Positions 8,652 to 18,113 are shown, numbered from the stretch's first letter. The stretch: DNA of 64,000 bases from Streptomyces canus (GCF_041435015.1 NZ_CP107989.1:6324001-6388000), one strand, 5' to 3'. Numbers and translations: made by a program. The notes: generated by a model from the letters alone, not told the origin.

Positions 8652-9379
8652 CCGCTCTCGGATTCCTCTACCCGGGCCACTCCGCCGAGGACGACTATCC
8701 ACGCATCGAACAGCTCCTGGGCAGCGACATCCGCCTGGACGTCGTCCACACCGACATCGGCACCGACGCGCACCGCGTGGACGCCCTCCTCGAGATGGGC
8801 TCGGCCGAACGGCTCGCCGCCGGTGTCGAGGAACTGCGCATGTCGGGCGCCGAGTCCGTCGTCTGGGCCTGCACCAGCGGCAGTTTCGTCTACGGCTGGG
8901 AGGGCGCCCACGAGCAGGTGCGCACCCTCGCCCGCACGGCCGGCATGGCCGCGTCCTCGACGTCGTTCGCCTTCGTGCACGCGGCCCAGGAGATCGGGGC
9001 CGGGCGGGTGGCGGTCGCGGCCACCTACCCGGACGACGTGGCGGGCCTGTTCGCGGAGTTCCTGCGGGCGGGCGGAGTCGAGGTCCTCCAGGTCCGCGGC
9101 GCCGGGATCATCACCGCCGCGGAGGTCGGCACCTGGGGCGAGGAGGAGGTCTTCGCGCTGGCCCGGGAGGCCGACTCGCCGGACGCCGAGGCGGTGCTCC
9201 TCCCGGACACCGCCCTCCATACGGCCACCCACATCCCGGCCCTGGAGAAGGAGCTCGGCAAGCCGGTCCTCACCGCGAACCAGGTCACGGTCTGGGAGGC
9301 ACTGCGGCTGACGGACCGCCGGGTGAACGCTTCGGCCCTGGGGGCGCTGTTCACCAGGGAGCCGATCGTCCAGGTGTGA
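8648..9379 (+). CDS. Asp/Glu racemase superfamily protein, EutA-like, lacking the second cysteine
   Basis: 243 residues, related to the upstream gene product and translationally coupled to it. The first cysteine motif is kept (VVWACTSGSF, about residue 75). Where the partner has SCTNLPTYD, this protein reads PDTALHTATH, so the second catalytic cysteine is replaced. A single-cysteine member may use different chemistry (compare arylmalonate decarboxylase, which keeps the other cysteine) or be a non-equivalent subunit. It ends 20 nt before the convergent membrane-protein gene. Confidence 0.78.
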   Translation: MTALGFLYPGHSAEDDYPRIEQLLGSDIRLDVVHTDIGTDAHRVDALLEMGSAERLAAGVEELRMSGAESVVWACTSGSFVYGWEGAHEQVRTLARTAGMAASSTSFAFVHAAQEIGAGRVAVAATYPDDVAGLFAEFLRAGGVEVLQVRGAGIITAAEVGTWGEEEVFALAREADSPDAEAVLLPDTALHTATHIPALEKELGKPVLTANQVTVWEALRLTDRRVNASALGALFTREPIVQV

Positions 9380-9398
9380 GGCGCGCCTGTTCAGGGGC

Positions 9399-9932
9399 TC
9401 ACCGCCGACGGTCGTGGGCGGCCTCGGCGGTGAGTTCCGTGTGCATGGCGAGAAGTCGCCGGTGTTGACGGTTTCCGTACAGGACGAGCCAGCCCAGGAA
9501 GACCCCGGCGAACAGGACCGTGCCGAGGGTCTGCGGCAGGCTCGCCGTCAGGGCCGTCAGCACCACGACCGCGCAGAACAGGACGGCGAGGACGACCTGG
9601 GCCGCGACCCGGTGGCGGGTGCGGTGCAGACGCTGTTCGACCAGGTCGCGCATGGCCTGCCGCTCCTGCGGCTCCGTGGGCACCTCGCCCCGCCGCAGCT
9701 TCCGGTCCAGCGACACGAGGCCGTCCACGGAGCCTCCGGCGGCCCGCTTCTCCCGGCGCCGCACGGTGAGCATCACGCCGACCCCGCCGACCGAGGCGAA
9801 CGCCACGTACAGCAGGGCCGAGGCGATCGAGCGTTCCGGGGACAGCAGCAGGACCACGACGCACGCGACCAGGAGGGACAGGACGACCTGGACCCACAGA
9901 TGCTTGCCGAGAAAGGAATTGACGCGTTCCAC
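9399..9932 (-). CDS. Membrane protein of unknown function, four predicted segments
   Basis: 177 residues from a GTG. Hydrophobic stretches lie at about residues 12-30 (LWVQVVLSLLVACVVVLLL), 37-56, 109-127 and 134-152. A basic cytoplasmic loop (RRREKRAAGG... LRRGEVPTEPQERQAM) lies between the second and third. No enzymatic motif is visible. It follows a second small membrane-protein gene by 12 nt and is likely cotranscribed with it. The pair is conserved-looking but not recognised as any characterised family. Confidence 0.7.
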   Translation of the reverse strand: MERVNSFLGKHLWVQVVLSLLVACVVVLLLSPERSIASALLYVAFASVGGVGVMLTVRRREKRAAGGSVDGLVSLDRKLRRGEVPTEPQERQAMRDLVEQRLHRTRHRVAAQVVLAVLFCAVVVLTALTASLPQTLGTVLFAGVFLGWLVLYGNRQHRRLLAMHTELTAEAAHDRRR

Positions 9933-9944
9933 GGCCTGCCCCCG

Positions 9945-10205
9945 TCACATCCGGTCGCGGCGGCGGACCGCGCGCAACCGCATCGTCAGGCCGACGGCCA
10001 GCAGCACCAGGGCCACCGCGCAGTAGGCCCACGAGCCGGTGCCGCGCACGGTGTCGACGGCGGCCAGGACCACCCACAGGGCGGCGACGACACTCAGCGC
10101 GGTCCACGCGATGTCGGCGATACGGATGGACAACTGGGCGCGCTGTCTGGTGCCGGGTTCGAGCGGTCCGAGTTCCGACGGCCGGGACGGGTTCTCTCGC
10201 GTCAT
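9945..10205 (-). CDS. Small membrane protein, two predicted segments
   Basis: 86 residues from the ATG at 10205, preceded by GGAGGG at good spacing. A polar N-terminal third is followed by two membrane helices (DIAWTALSVVAALWVVLAAV and WAYCAVALVLLAVGLTM) and a basic tail RLRAVRRRDRM, so both ends are probably cytoplasmic. It is the first gene of a two-gene membrane-protein unit, divergent from the flavin oxidoreductase gene. Function unknown. Confidence 0.7.
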   Translation of the reverse strand: MTRENPSRPSELGPLEPGTRQRAQLSIRIADIAWTALSVVAALWVVLAAVDTVRGTGSWAYCAVALVLLAVGLTMRLRAVRRRDRM

Positions 10206-10396
10206 GGCGATCCCTCCGGATTGTGGATTTGTGCGCTTTGAGTACCCGGGGGCGGGTGCGGCAAGCGGTCGACGCAGGTCGGGATGCGGAAGCAGGCGCT
10301 CCAGGAATCCTCGATCCCGCCCGGGAATAAACGGGGACACTCTCCTGTTAATCCGTGACTGACAGCGCACGGCTCTTGAGCAGGAGGCACCCCACC

Positions 10397-11484
<1,088 letters not shown>

Positions 11485-11488
<4 letters not shown>

Positions 11489-13299
11489 GCCTTCACGCCC
11501 ATCAGCCCGGAGATACGATCCGGCGACACCGGCCGCGAGTACAGCCAGCCCTGGCCGGTGTCGCAGCCGATCCGGCGCAGCCGGGTGGCCTGGGCCGAGG
11601 TCTCGACGCACTCCGCGGTGACGGTGAGGCCGAGGCGGTGGGCGAGCTGGATCATCGCCTCGACGACGACCTCGTCGGCCGGATTCGGGGGGACGCCCTC
11701 GCCCTCGTACTGGAAGCCGCGCACGAAGGAGCCGTCCAGTTTCAGGACGGAGACCGGCAGGCGGCTGAGGTAGGCGAGGTTCGAGTAGCCCGTGCCGAAG
11801 TCGTCGATCGCGATGCCGACGCCCATGTCGCTCAGCGCCTGGAGGGCCTGGAGCGGGCGGCCCGCCGAACCCATCACCGCCGACTCGGTGAGTTCGAGCT
11901 GGAGGAGATGGGGCGCCAGGCCGGTCTCCGCGAGGGTCTTCGCCACGTCCGCGACCAGGTCGGAGTCCCAGACCTGACGGACCGCCACATTGACGCTGAC
12001 GAAGATCGGCGGCTCGTCGGGGTGGTCGAGCTGCCACCGACGGGCCTGGCGGCAGGCGGTGTCGAGGATCCAGCGGCCGAGCGGGACGATCGAGCCGTCC
12101 TCCTCGGCCAGTGCGATGAACCGATTCGGCGTCAGCATCCCGAACTGCGGGTGGTTCCAGCGCACCAGCGCCTCGACCCCGCGCAGCCGGCCGTCCTCCA
12201 TGCCCACCAGCGGCTGGTACTCCAGCTGGAACTCGCCGCGCTCGATGGCCGGGCGGAGCGTGGAGGCGAGGGCCTGGCGGGTCATGCGGTGAGCGTTGCG
12301 CTCGGGGTCGAAGAGCGTCCAGCGGTCCCGGCCGTCCGCCTTGGCCCAGTACAGCGTGGTGTCGGCGGCCTGCATCAGACCCGTCGCCGAGGTGCCCTCC
12401 GCCTGCCGCTCGACGACCCCGATCGACGCCGACACCGACATCCGGTTGCCGGAGACGTCGAAGGGCGCCTGGACGGCCTTCAGCAGGGACTCGGCGAGGT
12501 CGGCGAGCTGTTCGGTGCCCGTGGAGTCCTCGACGAGCAGCGCGAACTCGTCGCCGCCCAGCCTCGCCACCAGGGGAGCGGTCGCCCGACCCTGGCCGGC
12601 CTCGTCCGCGCAGCGCGTGAGCCGCTCGGCGACGGCGGCCAGCAGCCGGTCGCCGACCCGGTGGCCGAGGGTGTCGTTGACGGCCTGGAACCCGTCGAGG
12701 TCCAGGTAGCACAGCCCGATCCGGCCCGTGCCGCCCTGCTCGTACGACTCCGGCTCCAGCGCGGCCGTCAGCCGCTCGAAGAACAGCGTGCGGTTGGGCA
12801 GCCGCGTCACCGGGTCGTGCATCTGCAAGTGCCGCAGCCGGGCCTGGAGTTCACGACGGGCCGTGATGTCGGCGACGGACAGCAGGACACCGGGGGAGCC
12901 CTGGGGGCCTTCGGCCAGCGGGGTGATCGTGATCTGCGCCCACATCGAGTGCCCGTCGGGATGCTTGAGCCGCCGCTTGCAGCGCAGCTTCGCCTGCCGG
13001 CCGCGCAGCACCTCGCGGTAGGAGTGCCAGGTGCGGGCGTCCGAGGCCAGATCCACCAGGTCGGCGGCCTGGGCCCCGGCCAGCTCCTCCGCTGCGGCGC
13101 CGAGCAGCTCGCCGAAGGCGGGGTTGGCGTCGACGACCGTGCCCTCGCGGTCCACCACGGCCATGGCCAGCGGCGCCGCCGCGAATGCGGCACGGTGCGT
13201 CGGGGGCTCCGTACGAGCAGGTGTCGTAATGTCACTCTCTGTTACGGCCGACCCGTCAGGATCTGCCGCGGGCGCCGGCCCTTCGGACGTTCCGTTCAC
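11485..13299 (-). CDS. cdgA: PAS-GGDEF-EAL c-di-GMP enzyme, CdgA
   Basis: 604 residues from the GTG at 13299, with GGGAG 7 nt upstream. Order: PAS domain (about 38-150), diguanylate cyclase domain with intact GGDEF at 248-252, then an EAL phosphodiesterase domain with EAL at 376-378, LTESAV, and the loop-6 motif DDFGTGYSNL. No RxxD inhibitory site precedes GGDEF. No transmembrane segment is seen, so it is cytoplasmic. It can in principle both make and hydrolyse c-di-GMP, the ligand that activates BldD in Streptomyces. Domain order and location relative to adpA, ceb and des match S. coelicolor CdgA (SCO2817, a known BldD target) from memory. A candidate BldD box lies upstream. Confidence 0.85.
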
Positions 13300-13469
13300 C
13301 GCTAGCTCCCGCAGTGCACTCGATCGCTGTCCGCGCAGGAAAGTGTGCCGATCATAGAGGCTGCCCCCGGGCCCTTCCAGCCATTGCCCGGTCTGGAGGA
13401 CCGGCAACCCCTTCTGGCAGATCGTTTCTGCCCGCAGCTGGACGGGTTCTTGGGGCCTGGGACCGGTTG

Positions 13470-13482
13470 TGACGTTCCGTGA
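13470..13482. promoter_or_regulatory. Candidate BldD box upstream of cdgA
   Basis: TGACGTTCCGTGA matches the outer half-sites of the BldD consensus TNACNCWGNGTNA (7 of 9 fixed positions), 171 nt upstream of the cdgA start. BldD control of cdgA is established in S. coelicolor; that this exact site is used is inference. Confidence 0.4.
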
Positions 13483-13557
13483 GCGATTCGGGGGTGTCGG
13501 CCGGTCCGGCAGGTCACGCCATCTCACTCGTCCGGTGCAGATAAACAGGGCGTACTG

Positions 13558-14868
13558 GTGCAAAACCACACAGGCTGGGTGCGGTATCCCGTGAAACCGC
13601 TCCCGGAGGTCCCGTTGCCGCGCCCGTTTCCGCGCACACTCCCGCGCCCCCGACTGCGCAGCACCGCCGCCGTGTTCACCACCATGGCGGCCCTCGCCTC
13701 CACCTCTCTCGTCACCGGCCCCTCGGTCGCCGAACCCTTCTCGTCGGAGCCCTGCACCCTGGAGCGCACCGAGGCCCACCACTCGGAGGGCCTCGACACC
13801 TGGAACACCGCCTATCCGCGCCCGGCCCGCGCCCTCGACGCGGTCATGGTCTTCCTGTCCTTCCCGGACGCCCGGCCGATGACCACCCCCGCCCAGCTGG
13901 CCGCCGACCACTTCCCGGCCACCACCCGCTTCTTCCAGCACGCCTCCTACGGCCGCTTCACCCTGCGCCCGCACCCGCTGCGGCACTGGATCCGGATGCC
14001 GCGCCCGTCGACGGCCTATGCCATACACCGCGACTGGAGCGCCGCGGACCGGGGGGCCTATCTGCACGACGCGCTCGCCGCGGCCGACGGGCAGGTCGAC
14101 TTCTCGCGCTACGACGTCGTCTACTTCGTCGCCGACCCGGACGCGCCCGGCGTCGACTCGGACGCCACGAAGGTCGTCAACCTGGACGTACCGCTGCGGG
14201 CCGACGGCACGGACATCCGCCGGGTGGTCACCGTCTTCGAGAAGCACCCGCCGGACCGGCTGGTGCTGGCCCATGAGACGGGGCACGTGTTCGACCTGCC
14301 GGACCTCTACCACCGGCCGATGGACGGCAAGGGCGACTGGGACACCTATGTCGGCGACTGGGACCTGATGGGCAGCCAGTTCGGACTCGCCCCCGATCTG
14401 TTCGCCTGGCACAAGTGGAAGCTGGGCTGGCTGGAGCGGCGGCAGGTGGTGTGCGTACGGGGACCGAAACCGACCCGGCTGACGCTGGAGCCGCTGGGGA
14501 CCGGTCCCGGCAACGCCGGCATCTTCGGGCCCGGGCGCGGCACCAAGCTCGCGGTCGTGCGCACCGGGGCCGACAGTGCGCTCGCCTTCGAGGCCCGTGC
14601 GGCGATGGGCGACGACGAGGCGGTCTGTCAGCAGGGTGTGCTGATCTATCGCATCCACAGCGGCGCCGCGTCCGGCGGCGGCCCGATCCAGGTGATCGAC
14701 GCCCACCCCCGCACCGAGGCCTGCTGGGAGAACTCCGTCTACCCACCCCTCGCGGACGCCCCCGTCGACATCGGCGAGACCTTCACGGTCCCGGGCGAGC
14801 ACGTACGCGTAGCGGTGACCGGACGAACGGCCACCGGGGCGTGGAACGTGGAGATCGCGCTCGGGTGA
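13558..14868 (+). CDS. Secreted M6-type metalloprotease
   Basis: 436 residues. The N-terminus is basic then hydrophobic (RSTAAVFTTMAALASTSLVTG), consistent with a Sec signal, though the start is uncertain (GTG at 13558, 13579 or 13591, none with a clear ribosome-binding site). The zinc site is clear: HETGHVFDLPDLYH, the HExxH plus third histidine of metzincin-like M6 (immune inhibitor A type) proteases, followed by GDWDLMGS. Cysteines in the mature part suggest disulphides. It is probably an extracellular peptidase. It is divergent from cdgA, with which it shares a 258-nt upstream region. Confidence 0.8.
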   Translation: MQNHTGWVRYPVKPLPEVPLPRPFPRTLPRPRLRSTAAVFTTMAALASTSLVTGPSVAEPFSSEPCTLERTEAHHSEGLDTWNTAYPRPARALDAVMVFLSFPDARPMTTPAQLAADHFPATTRFFQHASYGRFTLRPHPLRHWIRMPRPSTAYAIHRDWSAADRGAYLHDALAAADGQVDFSRYDVVYFVADPDAPGVDSDATKVVNLDVPLRADGTDIRRVVTVFEKHPPDRLVLAHETGHVFDLPDLYHRPMDGKGDWDTYVGDWDLMGSQFGLAPDLFAWHKWKLGWLERRQVVCVRGPKPTRLTLEPLGTGPGNAGIFGPGRGTKLAVVRTGADSALAFEARAAMGDDEAVCQQGVLIYRIHSGAASGGGPIQVIDAHPRTEACWENSVYPPLADAPVDIGETFTVPGEHVRVAVTGRTATGAWNVEIALG

Positions 14869-14950
14869 CTTCCCGGCCGACGGCTCGGTGGGCGAGGGGG
14901 CGTGGGTGGCGGAGCCCCCGCAACGCGCGGCGCAGCCGCGCAGAAACGAC

Positions 14951-14995
14951 GATGGCGAGGCCGGTTCGCGCTTTCCGCGAACACGCCTCGCCATC
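14951..14995 (-). terminator. Strong hairpin terminator beyond the tRNA-Lys fragment
   Basis: An 11-bp perfect outer stem (GATGGCGAGGC/GCCTCGCCATC) and a 7-bp inner stem (GTTCGCG/CGCGAAC) are separated by a small internal loop. On the minus strand GTCGTTTC follows. It sits 7 nt past the detached tRNA 3' fragment, the distance expected if it was once the terminator of an intact tRNA gene. Confidence 0.65.
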
Positions 14996-15002
14996 GACAT
15001 CG

Positions 15003-15038
15003 TGCGCCGCCAGGGACTCGAACCCCGGACCCGCTGAT
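15003..15038 (-). pseudogene. Detached 36-nt 3' fragment of tRNA-Lys
   Basis: These 36 nt are identical to the 3' half of the tRNA-Lys gene that starts 103 nt away, from the discriminator base to the anticodon-stem region. Similarity stops abruptly at GCTGAT, inside the anticodon stem. The fragment keeps its own downstream terminator. Such a 3'-end repeat is what tyrosine-recombinase elements leave when they integrate into a tRNA gene, but only about 100 bp separates the repeats, so any element is gone. A partial deletion of a tandem tRNA pair is the alternative. Confidence 0.75.
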
Positions 15039-15101
15039 GCTGCATCTCCCGGGGGGCGACCCCCGGACCCCCGGCCGCCCTGCAGTGCCGTCAAGCAAGG
15101 C

Positions 15102-15133
15102 TGAAGGCCCCCCGCACTCGCGAGAGGCCTTCA
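15102..15133 (-). terminator. Terminator of tRNA-Lys copy 2
   Basis: Hairpin arms TGAAGGCC and GGCCTTCA lie 7 nt past the tRNA 3' end, with the inner palindrome CTCGCGAG. It resembles the terminator of tRNA-Lys copy 1 (shared CGAGAGGCC...TTCA). Confidence 0.6.
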
Positions 15134-15140
15134 CTGTCTG

Positions 15141-15214
15141 TGCGCCGCCAGGGACTCGAACCCCGGACCCGCTGATTAAGAGTCAGCTGCTCTAACCAAC
15201 TGAGCTAGCGGCGC
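15141..15214 (-). tRNA. tRNA-Lys (anticodon CTT), copy 2
   Basis: 74 nt, identical to the gene at 461-534, in the same orientation and 14.6 kb away. Anticodon loop CTCTTAA; CCA is not encoded. The 5' end overlaps the last 10 nt of the upstream coding sequence (stop TAG inside the acceptor/D-arm junction), so the tRNA may be cut from a longer transcript. Confidence 0.97.
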
Positions 15215-15795
15215 TTGCTGACGTCGTAGACCTTAGCATCCTGATCGGCGGGGGGAAAAATCGATATCCGCACGGCGGCGCGAGCCGCCCGTACCGCCGC
15301 CCAGAGCAGGATTTCCGGGCCCGGCAGCCAGGGGTGGCGGGTGTCGGGGGCGACCAGCCAGCGGGAGGCCGCCGCGGATTTCGGGGCGCTCAGCGGGGCC
15401 GGGACGGTGACCGCGTCGCCGATGCCGTGGCACAGCAGCGGCGGGATGGCGGCCGTACGGCCGATCTCCTCCCAGCGCAGCAGCGACGGCAGCCGCTGAG
15501 CCGTGCCGGGCGCCGCGAACAGCAGCATCCGGGCCCGGAGCATCGCCACCGGCCCCGAGCCCGGCCCCTCCTCCCACAGCCGGTCGAGCATCCGGCGCCC
15601 GAAGACCGCCGGGGCGCTGACCACGTCGAAGGCGGTGCCGCAGGGCAGTACGACCGGGGCCGCGGGGCGCTCCTCCCAGAGCGCCAGGGTGCTGCGCGGG
15701 TACGTGCCCGCCGAGGCGAGCCAGGCGGCACCGTCCGCGGTGACGCCCGAGACGTCGAAGCGTGTGTCGGAGAGCGGTTCGTCGCGAGTGCTCAT
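15205..15795 (-). CDS. Bifunctional primase/polymerase N-terminal-like protein
   Basis: 196 residues. The layout VVLPCGTAFDVVSAPAVFGRRML ... GPVAML ... LLFAAPGTAQRLPSLLRWEEIG ... SRWLVAP recalls the short Prim-Pol-like proteins common in Streptomyces, which lack a helicase part and probably do not prime replication. No acidic polymerase dyad can be assigned with confidence. A shorter relative is encoded at 24238-24630. The stop codon is supplied by the 5' part of the tRNA-Lys gene, so gene and tRNA overlap by 10 nt on the same strand. Confidence 0.65.
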   Translation of the reverse strand: MSTRDEPLSDTRFDVSGVTADGAAWLASAGTYPRSTLALWEERPAAPVVLPCGTAFDVVSAPAVFGRRMLDRLWEEGPGSGPVAMLRARMLLFAAPGTAQRLPSLLRWEEIGRTAAIPPLLCHGIGDAVTVPAPLSAPKSAAASRWLVAPDTRHPWLPGPEILLWAAVRAARAAVRISIFPPADQDAKVYDVSKRR

Positions 15796-15885
15796 GCCGC
15801 CTACATCTACCGGGCGTGAGCAGGTCGTTCCACAGAGTTGCGGGAAATCGGGACAGGAGGGGCCGAGGAGGGGTATCTTGCCCGC

Positions 15886-15897
15886 CTGGCATATGCC
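15886..15897. promoter_or_regulatory. Second copy of the CTGGCATATGCC half-palindrome
   Basis: CTGGCATATGCC lies about 90 nt upstream of the Prim-Pol-like gene. It shares 12 of the 14 bases of the palindrome at 1530-1543; the last two bases differ (CC instead of AG). It may be chance or a shared operator. Confidence 0.25.
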
Positions 15898-15938
15898 CCT
15901 GATGGTTGACGGCGGCTACGGCGAGAGCTTGCCCGTGC

Positions 15939-16307
15939 TCACACGGGGTCGGCGTGCCCCGCTCCGCCCTCCGCGCCACGCAGCAGATCCCGGCCGAACT
16001 CGACCATCTTCTTGGCGTAGTCCTCGGTCCACTCGGCGCGCTCGGCGATGTCGGCCGTCGTGAGCCGGTCGAAACGCCGGGGGTCGGCCAGCTGGGCCGC
16101 CGCCATCGCCTGGAACTCCACAGCACGGTCCGCCGCCGCACGGAAAGCCTGCGCCAGCTCGGTGGACCGGCTCAGCAGCGCGCGCGGGTCGTCCATCGAC
16201 TCGAGGTCGAAGAAGTGCTCCGGATCGTCGGCCACCTGTGCGGGCTCGAACAGCAGGGGCGCGGGGCGCAGCCGCGGTTCGTTCCGACGCGGCGTGGGCT
16301 CCGCCAT
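15939..16307 (-). CDS. Conserved protein of unknown function
   Basis: 122 residues from the ATG at 16307, which has GAGGAGG 9 nt upstream. It is mostly charged and helical, with no signal peptide or membrane segment (PEHFFDLESMDDPRALLSRS; FDRLTTADIAERAEWTEDY). The C-terminal half looks like a short helix-turn-helix-like helical bundle, but no family was recognised. It lies downstream of the 166-bp tandem repeat on the same strand as the helicase operon, though separated from it by about 470 nt, so it is probably transcribed on its own. Confidence 0.65.
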   Translation of the reverse strand: MAEPTPRRNEPRLRPAPLLFEPAQVADDPEHFFDLESMDDPRALLSRSTELAQAFRAAADRAVEFQAMAAAQLADPRRFDRLTTADIAERAEWTEDYAKKMVEFGRDLLRGAEGGAGHADPV

Positions 16308-16444
16308 GTCTTCATCCTCCTCGTACGTCGTCCGTACCGGCAGCCCATCTGTGCATGGGCCACCGTCCATTGTCCCGCGCCCATGCAAGAGGGCGGGGCG
16401 CCTGCGGCGGTACCAAGGTCTACGGCCCGCGCGATGTTCCCGCT

Positions 16445-16847
16445 CACGGCCGCCACGCCACCCGGTGCTCCGCCAGCCGTGCGAGTATCGCGTGGTTCGC
16501 CTCCCAGCCGTCCGGGCTGTTTCCATCGGCCGCCTCCGGCGGCGTGCCGGACTCCGTCCGGCGAGGGGCGGCGCTGAGCCGGATGCCCGCCGACCAACCG
16601 GTGTGTCGATCACGGCCGCCACACCACCCGGTGCTCCGCCAGCCGTGCGAGTATCGCGTGGTTCGCCTCCCAGCCGTCCGGGCTGTTTCCATCGGCCGCC
16701 TCCGGCGGCGTGCCGGACTCCGTCCGGCGAGGGGCGGCGCTGAGCCGGATGCCCGCCGACCAACCGGTGTGTCGATCACGGCCGCCACACCACCCGGTGC
16801 TCCGCCAGCCGTGCGAGTACCGCGTGGTTCGCCTCCCAGCCGTCCGG
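16445..16847. repeat. 166-bp tandem repeat, 2.4 copies, built from the helicase 3' end
   Basis: Unit starts are at 16445, 16611 and 16777; the third is cut at 16847. Each unit contains 71 bp matching the end of the helicase gene (coding ...DGWEANHA(V/I)LARLAEHRVVWRP plus stop) and 95 bp of spacer with GC-rich hairpins (GCCGCCTCCGGCGGC; GCCGGACTCCGTCCGGC). The copies differ at only a few positions, so the duplication is recent or kept uniform. The only other content of 16308-16775 is the promoter and RBS of the 122-residue gene. Confidence 0.9.
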
Positions 16848-18113
16848 AAACTTCACCAGCGTCCCCAGCTGGACCGGTTCCGTCGACGGGTAGTCGTCCA
16901 GGAGCTCGCTCACGCCCGCGCGGCACACCACGACGCACGCGTGGCGGTGCCGGGAGGCCAGGACGCACAGGCGGCCCGTCTCCAGGTGGAAGGCGGTGGC
17001 GTCGGGGCGGCCGGAGAGGGGGTGGAGGACGACCGTGACGTCGTACTCGCGGCCCTGGAGCCGGTTCGCGGTGTCGACGGTGACGTCCATGACGCCGAGA
17101 TCGGCGAGCGCCGCGCGGACGGCCGCGGCCTGGTCGCGATGGGCCGTGCCCACGGCGATGCGGTCGGCGGTGAGCGGCGCGGGGTCCGGTGAGCGTTCCG
17201 ACGTGGCCGCCCCGCCCCGGTCCAGCAGCCGCCGTACGACGGTCGCGACGGCCCGTACCGCCTCGGGGTCCGTGCGCGGAGTGTGCCGCGCGGGCAGCTC
17301 CAGCAGGCCCCAGCCGGACTCCGCCGCCGCGTCGATCACCCGGTCGGGGCCCGAGCCGTCCGAGGGGACGCCGAAGGTGAGCCGGCGGTCGCCGTGGTCG
17401 GTGCCGCTGCGGAAGGGCGTGTACGGGTAGAAGGCGTCCGAGACCAGGGGCGCGGCCGAGGCGGGCAGCCGCCAGGACACCGGCAGGCGGTGCTGGGGCA
17501 GCTCCGGGTTGTGGGCCAGCAGGGTCGTCACCGCCGAGGCCGAGGGGTCGTACGACAGCCCCGCCCACTGCTCGCTGCCCACGATCGCGAACGGGTCCAG
17601 CTGCCCCGGGTCGCCCACGAACAGCGCCCGCTCGAACAGCCCCGCCACCGCCAGCAGCGCGTCCGAGCGCATCTGGTACGCCTCGTCCACGATCGCGTGC
17701 GCCCACGGCTCGTCGGCCTTCACATGCCCCCACTTGGCGGCCGTGGAGATCACCACGGGCAGCCCGGTCAGATCACCCGCCTTCGCCGACTTCCGTACGT
17801 GCGCCAGCGCGTCCAGCGCCTTGTCGTACGGGTCGGCGTCGCTGCTGTGCAGCCGCCCGACCGGCAGTTCGGGGTTCTTCTCGGCGAGCCGCAGGACCAG
17901 GTCGTCCACCTGGGCGTTCGTCTGCGCCACGACCATCAGCGAGCGCCCCGCGTCGGCCAGCTCCAGCGCGGCACGGACGACGAGGGTGGACTTGCCGGCG
18001 CCGGGCGGGGAGTCGACTACGACACCGCGGTGGGTGCCGTGCAGGGTGTCGTGGAGGATCGCGTCGGTGGCCCGCGCGGCTTCGGCACCGGGGTCGAAGG
18101 TCCGGGTGGTCAC
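16776..18113 (-). CDS. SF1 DNA/RNA helicase (Upf1/Dna2-like)
   Basis: 445 residues from the GTG at 18113, with GGAGG upstream and a 4-nt GTGA overlap with the preceding gene. Motif I is PPGAGKST (36-43), motif Ia VVAQTNAQVDD, motif II DEAY (144-147), motif III FVGDPGQLDPF (167-177), motif IV VSWRLP, motif V DTANRLQGREYDVTVV and motif VI LASRHRHACVVV. This is the SF1B, Upf1/Dna2-like set, so it probably translocates 5'-3' on single strands using ATP. It is the last gene of a three-gene operon with a Fe-S nuclease and an unknown protein. The last 23 codons are duplicated in the tandem repeat just downstream. Confidence 0.88.
   Translation of the reverse strand: MTTRTFDPGAEAARATDAILHDTLHGTHRGVVVDSPPGAGKSTLVVRAALELADAGRSLMVVAQTNAQVDDLVLRLAEKNPELPVGRLHSSDADPYDKALDALAHVRKSAKAGDLTGLPVVISTAAKWGHVKADEPWAHAIVDEAYQMRSDALLAVAGLFERALFVGDPGQLDPFAIVGSEQWAGLSYDPSASAVTTLLAHNPELPQHRLPVSWRLPASAAPLVSDAFYPYTPFRSGTDHGDRRLTFGVPSDGSGPDRVIDAAAESGWGLLELPARHTPRTDPEAVRAVATVVRRLLDRGGAATSERSPDPAPLTADRIAVGTAHRDQAAAVRAALADLGVMDVTVDTANRLQGREYDVTVVLHPLSGRPDATAFHLETGRLCVLASRHRHACVVVCRAGVSELLDDYPSTEPVQLGTLVKFPDGWEANHAVLARLAEHRVVWRP

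Noticed and set aside
16445..16847. Repeats considered as a CRISPR array
   Set aside because: The units are adjacent 166-bp tandem copies with no short repeats or unique spacers, and no cas genes are near.
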